DNA of 64,000 bases, from contig NZ_JAFBCP010000001.1 in NCBI RefSeq assembly GCF_016907735.1, forward strand, positions 1,488,001 through 1,552,000, read 5' to 3'. The notes under the pieces are model-generated. The model saw only the letters and a list, made by a program, of their open reading frames with translations. It searched no databases and had not been told where the DNA came from. Shown in pieces: positions 58,787-64,000 of this stretch (the stretch's first letter is position 1; each line of letters opens with the position of its first letter). Origin of the DNA: Brevibacterium paucivorans. GTDB taxonomy: Bacteria; Actinomycetota; Actinomycetes; Actinomycetales; Brevibacteriaceae. Made by a program: the position numbers and the translations under genes.

Positions 58787-61700
58787 GGGCTCATCCCCAC
58801 GGGCGTGGGGAACACAAGCACCGCTGGCCTACCGGGCAAGAAGCACCGGGCTCATCCCCACGGGTGTGGGGAACACTCCTGTGTTAGTTCTGATGCAGCA
58901 GATGTTGTGGGCTCATCCCCACGGGTGTGGGGAACACTCAACAGGCGCTGGTACGTCGTGTATCGAGATGGGCTCATTCCCACGGGTGTGGGGAACACGA
59001 GGGTAAAGCGAACGAAGGACAGCCATTCCTGGGCTCATCCCCACGGGTGTGGGGAACACCTGTCAGTGTTCCGGTCGCGCCGAGTTTCATGGGGCTCATC
59101 CCCACGGGTGTGGGGAACACGGGCTTCAACGTGGTTTGAAAAGACCCCGCCGGGGCTCATCCCCACGGGTGTGGGGAACACGATGATCCCGAAAGTGGAT
59201 ATTGGTACTGGTACGGCTCATCCCCACGGGTGTGGGGAACACCGCCACGTTGAACATGCCCGGCTGGTTCTGTGGGGCTCATCCCCACGGGTGTGGGGAA
59301 CACCGGTCCCGATAACGCCACTGCTCCAAAGTCTGGGGCTCATCCCCACGGGTGTGGGGAACACTACCCGTGCTGGTTGGTGGACGAACAACGTCGGGGC
59401 TCATCCCCACGGGTGTGGGGAACACACGCACTTACTGACACCATGCAGGACAACAACGGGCTCATCCCCACGGGTGTGGGGAACACGAGTCGCCACCACG
59501 GGTCTGCAGAATCGCACTGGGCTCATCCCCACGGGTGTGGGGAACACGGGCTTCAACGTGGTTTGAAAAGACCCCGCCGGGGCTCATCCCCACGGGTGTG
59601 GGGAACACTCACCCGCGCACTTACCGACATCACCGAAGCCCGGCTCATCCCCACGGGTGTGGGGAACACCCCAAGACGTTCTTGAAGAACCAGACGAGTG
59701 CGGGCTCATCCCCACGGGTGTGGGGAACACACCATGATTTTGTGCTTGCTCAAAAGCTGACCGGGCTCATCCCCACGGGTGTGGGGAACACGTTTGAGCT
59801 AAATCAGCCATTTGTTCACGAGTGGGCTCATCCCCACGGGTGTGGGGAACACGCCGACAGGTCGTGGCGCACCGTCACGAACCAGGGCTCATCCCCACGG
59901 GTGTGGGGAACACCTTGAAAACAGCTTGGACTGCTCCAGCGGCCTGGGCTCATCCCCACGGGTGTGGGGAACACCTATGCGGTCAGCCGGCGCGATTACC
60001 GGCATCGGGCTCATCCCCACGGGTGTGGGGAACACGTCGCATGGTGTCGCTGACCCGCGTGTAAATCGGGCTCATCCCCACGGGTGTGGGGAACACGTGT
60101 GGTGAGTTCGTCTAAGAGTTGCTGGTTTGGGCTCATCCCCACGGGTGTGGGGAACACGATGTTGATGGTGTCGAGTATGAAGACGTCGAGGGCTCATCCC
60201 CACGGGTGTGGGGAACACTGTTCCAGGAAATGCGCCGTTCGGACGGGCAAGGGCTCATCCCCACGGGTGTGGGGAACACTTGGAACTGGGGGACGTGCAA
60301 CTTCTGCGCGCGGGCTCATCCCCACGGGTGTGGGGAACACCCGGGCATTGTGCCCTGGTAGCACTTGTCCCTGGGCTCATCCCCACGGGTGTGGGGAACA
60401 CACCAGGACATCGCGGACGCGCTCGACATCAACGGGCTCATCCCCACGGGTGTGGGGAACACGCAGATCACCGACCGAATCCGATTCGCGTGGGCGGCTC
60501 ATCCCCACGGGTGTGGGGAACACGCGGCGCGTTCTGTTGCGAGGTATTCGAGCACCGGCTCATCCCCACGGGTGTGGGGAACACAGTGACTGGCCCGACG
60601 CCGTAGCTGGCGCGTACGGCTCATCCCCACGGGTGTGGGGAACACTCTGGTGAGGCACCGCCGTTGAACCCTTCGTAGGGCTCATCCCCACGGGTGTGGG
60701 GAACACCGCCTGAAGCCTGGCGATCAGGTGAGGTACACGGGCTCATCCCCACGGGTGTGGGGAACACTGCCGGAAGAATACCCAGGCGTTCTGTTCGTCG
60801 GGCTCATCCCCACGGGTGTGGGGAACACGTCACTGACACTGACGGTATGGATCAGATCACGGGCTCATCCCCACGGGTGTGGGGAACACTGATCACGGGG
60901 CCGTCTGGGTGGCGGCCCCTCCGGCTCATCCCCACGGGTGTGGGGAACACGCGAGCTCTGCGACGTCCTGGCCGAAGTCTTTGGGCTCATCCCCACGGGT
61001 GTGGGGAACACCCCAAGACGTTCTTGAAGAACCAGACGAGTGCGGGCTCATCCCCACGGGTGTGGGGAACACACCATGATTTTGTGCTTGCTCAAAAGCT
61101 GACCGGGCTCATCCCCACGGGTGTGGGGAACACGTTTGAGCTAAATCAGCCATTTGTTCACGAGTGGGCTCATCCCCACGGGTGTGGGGAACACGCCGAC
61201 AGGTCGTGGCGCACCGTCACGAACCAGGGCTCATCCCCACGGGTGTGGGGAACACACCACACCTGGGGCGCGCTGACTGACACGCTGGGGCTCATCCCCA
61301 CGGGTGTGGGGAACACCACAAGCATGGAAGCCGCATGGTAGGCGATGTGGGCTCATCCCCACGGGTGTGGGGAACACCGTTTTGCGATGATTTTTGACTC
61401 GGTGTTTTCGGGCTCATCCCCACGGGTGTGGGGAACACGGTGGGGTTGTTGGTGGTGGTGGAACAAGTTTGGGGCTCATCCCCACGGGTGTGGGGAACAC
61501 CCCGTCGCTATTTTCTCGGTAGTAATCGCGCCAGGCTCATCCCCACGGGTGTGGGGAACACGGATCACCGAAAACCACCCAACCCGCGTCAGAGGGCTCA
61601 TCCCCACGGGTGTGGGGAACACCCCACGAAGGACATGAAGCAGGGTGACTTGTGGGGCTCATCCCCACGGGTGTGGGGAACACACGTAGGGCAACGCACC

Positions 61701-61805
61701 GAAACCTATAGGCGCGGGCTCATCCCCACGGGTGTGGGGAACACGCTTTCACGCCGTCTCTGAACCATGCGCATTTGGGCTCATCCCCACGGGTGTGGGG
61801 AACAC
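58787..61805 (-). CRISPR. Type I-E CRISPR array, 50 repeats and 49 spacers
   Basis: Fifty 29-nt repeats start at 58787 and recur every 61 bp. One spacer, 61439-61471, is 33 nt; the rest are 32 nt. Read on the minus strand the repeat begins GTGTTCCCCACACC and ends GGGGATGAGCCC, the type I-E form. The leader and cas genes lie at the high-coordinate end, so the newest spacers are near 61.8 kb. The oldest repeats show decay: repeat 1 has C for T in its loop, and repeat 4 has T for C. Spacer 6 equals spacer 13, and spacers 15-18 equal spacers 37-40, leaving 44 unique spacers. The last repeat base varies in 7 of 50 copies. Confidence 0.99.
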
Positions 61806-61871
61806 ACTAATTGATCAGCAACGATACCAGGATTGCATATCTAGCTCATTCACTTTCGGTTGAAGAAAGAC
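61806..61871 (-). promoter_or_regulatory. CRISPR leader
   Basis: The 66 bp between the cas2 stop and the first leader-side repeat are AT-rich compared with both neighbours and must hold the leader and array promoter unless these extend into cas2. On the minus strand GATATGC and TGGTATCGT lie about 37 and 22 nt before the first repeat. Confidence 0.75.
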
Positions 61872-62234
61872 CTACCTATATTTGGAGTACTTAGACGCGT
61901 TTCTAATGGCACGCGCTTTGCTCCAACCGCCTTGCATGGTTTTTCGCCCGTACCCGGACTCTGGTGCGGGTCGTCTCATAAAAGTGAGCCCGTCTAAGTC
62001 GACAGGTTCCCATTTGTGTTCTTTTGTTCTGAATTGCAACCGTTGCTCGTTTTGCGCTGGCCACACCATGAGCGCTTGCCCGGTGCCTGCTGTTTCTTCG
62101 ATCCGTTGCCACAGCAGCTCCCTGACTCGCGCACTCACGTTGCCAACGAAAACGCCTGCTGAAACCTCAAGCGCCCACTTGGTTAAGTCGCCTCGTAAGC
62201 CGGTTGGGCATGACGAAAGCACAATGACAATCAT
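61872..62234 (-). CDS. cas2e: Cas2e, CRISPR adaptation endonuclease-fold protein
   Basis: The protein starts at ATG 62234 (MIVIVLSSCPTGLRGDLTKW) and not in the longer frame to 62294. GVFVGNVSARVRELLWQRI is the conserved Cas2e stretch. It bridges two Cas1 dimers during spacer integration. The 120-residue length is at the upper end for Cas2e because of a basic C-terminal tail. It overlaps the cas1 stop by ATGA and directly precedes the leader. Confidence 0.95.
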   Translation of the reverse strand: MIVIVLSSCPTGLRGDLTKWALEVSAGVFVGNVSARVRELLWQRIEETAGTGQALMVWPAQNEQRLQFRTKEHKWEPVDLDGLTFMRRPAPESGYGRKTMQGGWSKARAIRNASKYSKYR

Positions 62235-63178
62235 GAGAACCGCTCCCAATGGTTCTCGCCGCTGGGCAAACGCTGTTCGCCTCGACCAGACCACAGCGAC
62301 AGCTCATCGTTGTAGAAGTACTCTGGTTCGTCTTCAACCTCGCTAGCTTCTAAAAACAACAACTGCAAGATTTTTACGAGCCTGTCCATCACGCCAGCCC
62401 GCACTAAACGGTCACGAAGCAACGCCCTTACCGTACGATCTGGTTGACCGTCTGCATGCGCGACAGCATCAAACGCGGCCGGAATACTCGTCTCTGCTTT
62501 CACTAGGTCAGCTACGTCATAAGTAAAACTCTGCGTGTTTCCAACGTGCACGAAACCGAGCCCAGGCGTCATTCCCAGTGCATTGATTACAGCTGTAACT
62601 GTTCCGTATAGGCATGCATTCGCTGCTGACAGTGCGCGGTTAATGTCGTCCCCAGCGTCGAACGCCGTGGGGTCGAAGTCACGCCTATCCCACTCAACAC
62701 CGGTCCGAGCGGACTCATTGCGGTAAAGCGCACGGACTCGAGCTCCTTCGCGCCCCCGCAACTGCTGCATCGTAAGTCCAGATACGTCTTCACCGGGAAA
62801 CCGCAACTCATACATTTGCCTCGCGACACGCAAACGTTCTGACTGGTTTGAAAACGCTCGAGCTTGAGCTTCAAGCATCCGCGATGATCGGGCAAGGGGC
62901 CGGCCGGTGGCATAGCATCGGACCGCCCCTTCCCCAATCCACGCAACGGTGACACCGCAGCTACCTAGCAACGCCACGGCTGCATGGGACGCACGAACCC
63001 CGGGCCCGATCAGTAGCGCCCCCACCATTGCAGCTGGAATGTGTACGGTGCCTTGCTGATCTGTTGCCGTAATTGCGTTCGAGTCACGATGTAAGACACA
63101 CCGCTCGACATACACAAACGACAGCCGATCACGAACTCTGCCTAGCTCCTTTACAGAAGGCGGAACGATCTCAGCCAT
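62231..63178 (-). CDS. cas1e: Cas1e, CRISPR integrase
   Basis: I chose ATG 63178, 2 nt after the cas6e stop; the earlier frame overlaps cas6e. Of 315 residues, the N-terminal beta domain is followed by the helical catalytic domain with the metal ligands in RGREGARVR (Glu), FVHVGNTQSFTYDVADL (His and Asp). All three catalytic residues are present, so adaptation should be functional. The C-terminal tail ENHWERFS is free. Confidence 0.96.
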   Translation of the reverse strand: MAEIVPPSVKELGRVRDRLSFVYVERCVLHRDSNAITATDQQGTVHIPAAMVGALLIGPGVRASHAAVALLGSCGVTVAWIGEGAVRCYATGRPLARSSRMLEAQARAFSNQSERLRVARQMYELRFPGEDVSGLTMQQLRGREGARVRALYRNESARTGVEWDRRDFDPTAFDAGDDINRALSAANACLYGTVTAVINALGMTPGLGFVHVGNTQSFTYDVADLVKAETSIPAAFDAVAHADGQPDRTVRALLRDRLVRAGVMDRLVKILQLLFLEASEVEDEPEYFYNDELSLWSGRGEQRLPSGENHWERFS

Positions 63179-63180
63179 TG

Positions 63181-63888
63181 CTACACGCGAGCCAATGTCA
63201 TAAGACCGCATCCGTACGCTTTAGCTCTCCCCATTCCGTGACAAAGTGCGTGCCTTAACTGTTCGGCATCAGTTACCTCAAGAAGACCCTCGAACGTCGC
63301 CACCCGATGCACAACGCGGTCACGGCCTGCATGGCTGTTCTTCCGGTTGAACCGCAGTTCTTCACGACGCACAATGTTCACATTTGCTGGGATTCCGTTC
63401 AGCGAAGACTCTTCTCCCACCGCTGTGTTCTGATCATCATGGGTAGAATTTGCGATTCGAAAACCCCACCCTTCTACGCGGTCGAGAAACCACTGCATTT
63501 GGTGTTTCGCTGAAACATGCGGAACCTTGTGGCGTCTGCCCTGCTCGTCCTTGATCGCTTTCACCGGATTCAATGTCACTTTGAAAGCAAACTCCTGACC
63601 ACGCGTCAGACTGTCAAGGAGCCGGACGTAATCCGTAGTCTGGGCAGGGGCTGAAGGCCACCCAACTTGCTCCACAATGTGGTCGAGCCTGGGCAGTACA
63701 GGGGTAACTAAATACAGTGCTGTCTCGGTGTCATTGCGGTCAATTCTCCACAAGATTCGACCATCGTCAGAGCTTTGCAAGTGCGGTGGGACCGCCTTTG
63801 TCGCCATCCCGTGAGTGATATGTGGATCGGCCAGCATAGCGCGACTCTTCCGCAGCTCAGGATTAATCAGTACTTTGCTGAAATACAT
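63181..63888 (-). CDS. cas6e: Cas6e (CasE/Cse3), crRNA-processing endoribonuclease
   Basis: This 235-residue protein starts MYFSKVLINPE. HITHGM near residue 26 supplies the probable catalytic histidine. The glycine-rich GMGRAKAYGCGLMTLA at the C-terminus is the RAMP signature loop. It cuts the repeat hairpin in the precursor crRNA and stays in Cascade. ATG 63888 overlaps the cas5e stop by one base. Confidence 0.95.
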   Translation of the reverse strand: MYFSKVLINPELRKSRAMLADPHITHGMATKAVPPHLQSSDDGRILWRIDRNDTETALYLVTPVLPRLDHIVEQVGWPSAPAQTTDYVRLLDSLTRGQEFAFKVTLNPVKAIKDEQGRRHKVPHVSAKHQMQWFLDRVEGWGFRIANSTHDDQNTAVGEESSLNGIPANVNIVRREELRFNRKNSHAGRDRVVHRVATFEGLLEVTDAEQLRHALCHGMGRAKAYGCGLMTLARV

Positions 63889-64000
63889 CACGCCTCCTGC
63901 ACTGTCTGGAAAAACGGATCTGCGTACTTCACGCCTACGTCGTTGCGTACGAGCACTGGCTCCGGTCGCACCACTATTCGCGCGTCATACTTGCGATGGC
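63888..64000 (-). CDS. cas5e: Cas5e C-terminus, cut by window edge
   Basis: The minus-strand frame entering at 64000 reads KYDARIVVRPEPVLVRND and then GVKYADPFFQTVQEA before TGA at 63890-63888. The position upstream of cas6e and the C-terminal residues fit Cas5e (CasD). The rest of the operon (cas7, cse2, cse1, cas3) should lie beyond 64 kb. Confidence 0.8.
   Translation of the reverse strand, partial: HRKYDARIVVRPEPVLVRNDVGVKYADPFFQTVQEA

Noticed and set aside
58781-61763. Many plus-strand open frames repeating GSSPRVWGT, HPHGCGEH and LIPTGVGNT
   Set aside because: They are translations of the CRISPR repeat in three frames and not genes.

Overview
The window is a contiguous piece of a moderately high-G+C actinobacterial chromosome, most likely from the order Micrococcales; I cannot name the genus from sequence alone. 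Four things point there. The lysC-asd overlap carries an internal beta-subunit start. The neighbourhood ponA, DUF4177, RidA, NUDIX, beta-lactamase-fold, Crp (GlxR type), nth, acs is a typical actinobacterial order. A 'helicase/secretion neighbourhood' Tad locus is followed by topA, a membrane-fused tmk and holB. A leucine-catabolism operon is arranged like the Mycobacterium accD1-accA1-fadE19-maoC-citE cluster.

Layout. 1-5.1 kb: aspartate-pathway genes (lysC, 5' truncated by the window edge; asd), then a high-affinity zinc-type ABC importer with a long His-rich tandem repeat. 5.2-6.7 kb: a small cadmium module (CmtR-like sensor and CadD-like exporter) beside a broken tnpR resolvase. 6.9-17.8 kb: cell-wall and housekeeping genes (phosphoesterase, class A PBP, RidA, two NUDIX proteins, MBL hydrolase, Crp/GlxR, endonuclease III, holin-like protein, acetyl-CoA synthetase). 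18-31 kb: a large low-complexity membrane protein, then ssd-tadA-tadB-tadC-DUF4244-tadE-tadE-like. A DUF222/HNH gene with a LexA-like box interrupts this before the partner DEAH helicase. 31-41 kb: methyltransferase, topA, lipoate-ligase-like protein, tmk fusion, holB, M20 peptidase. 41.4-45 kb: an overlapping five-gene set (DUF4178, DUF2617, DUF4247, DUF350, spermidine-synthase-like), conserved in actinobacteria but of unknown role. 45-54 kb: tRNA-Thr, a universal stress protein, and a TetR-controlled branched-chain acyl-CoA operon with an out-of-place polysaccharide deacetylase. 54-56.1 kb: a secreted LGFP-repeat amidase.

56.2-64 kb is a defence region. It holds an AbiEi/AbiEii pair, two small minus-strand genes of a poorly described actinobacterial type, and a 50-repeat type I-E CRISPR array. 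The array is followed, on its leader side, by cas2, cas1, cas6e and the end of cas5e, transcribed toward it. It shows a repeat-bounded duplication of four spacers and one more duplicated spacer. A solitary degenerate CRISPR repeat lies about 390 bp beyond the leader-distal end, between the two small genes, and supplies the last codons of one of them. A 27-bp direct repeat, which in one copy carries that gene's ribosome-binding site and start, abuts the array end.

The best candidates for undescribed biology are the small-gene pair with its CRISPR pseudo-repeat and the DUF4178-to-SpeE cluster. Both are presented as hypotheses. No database searches were possible; family names come from motif recognition and gene order.
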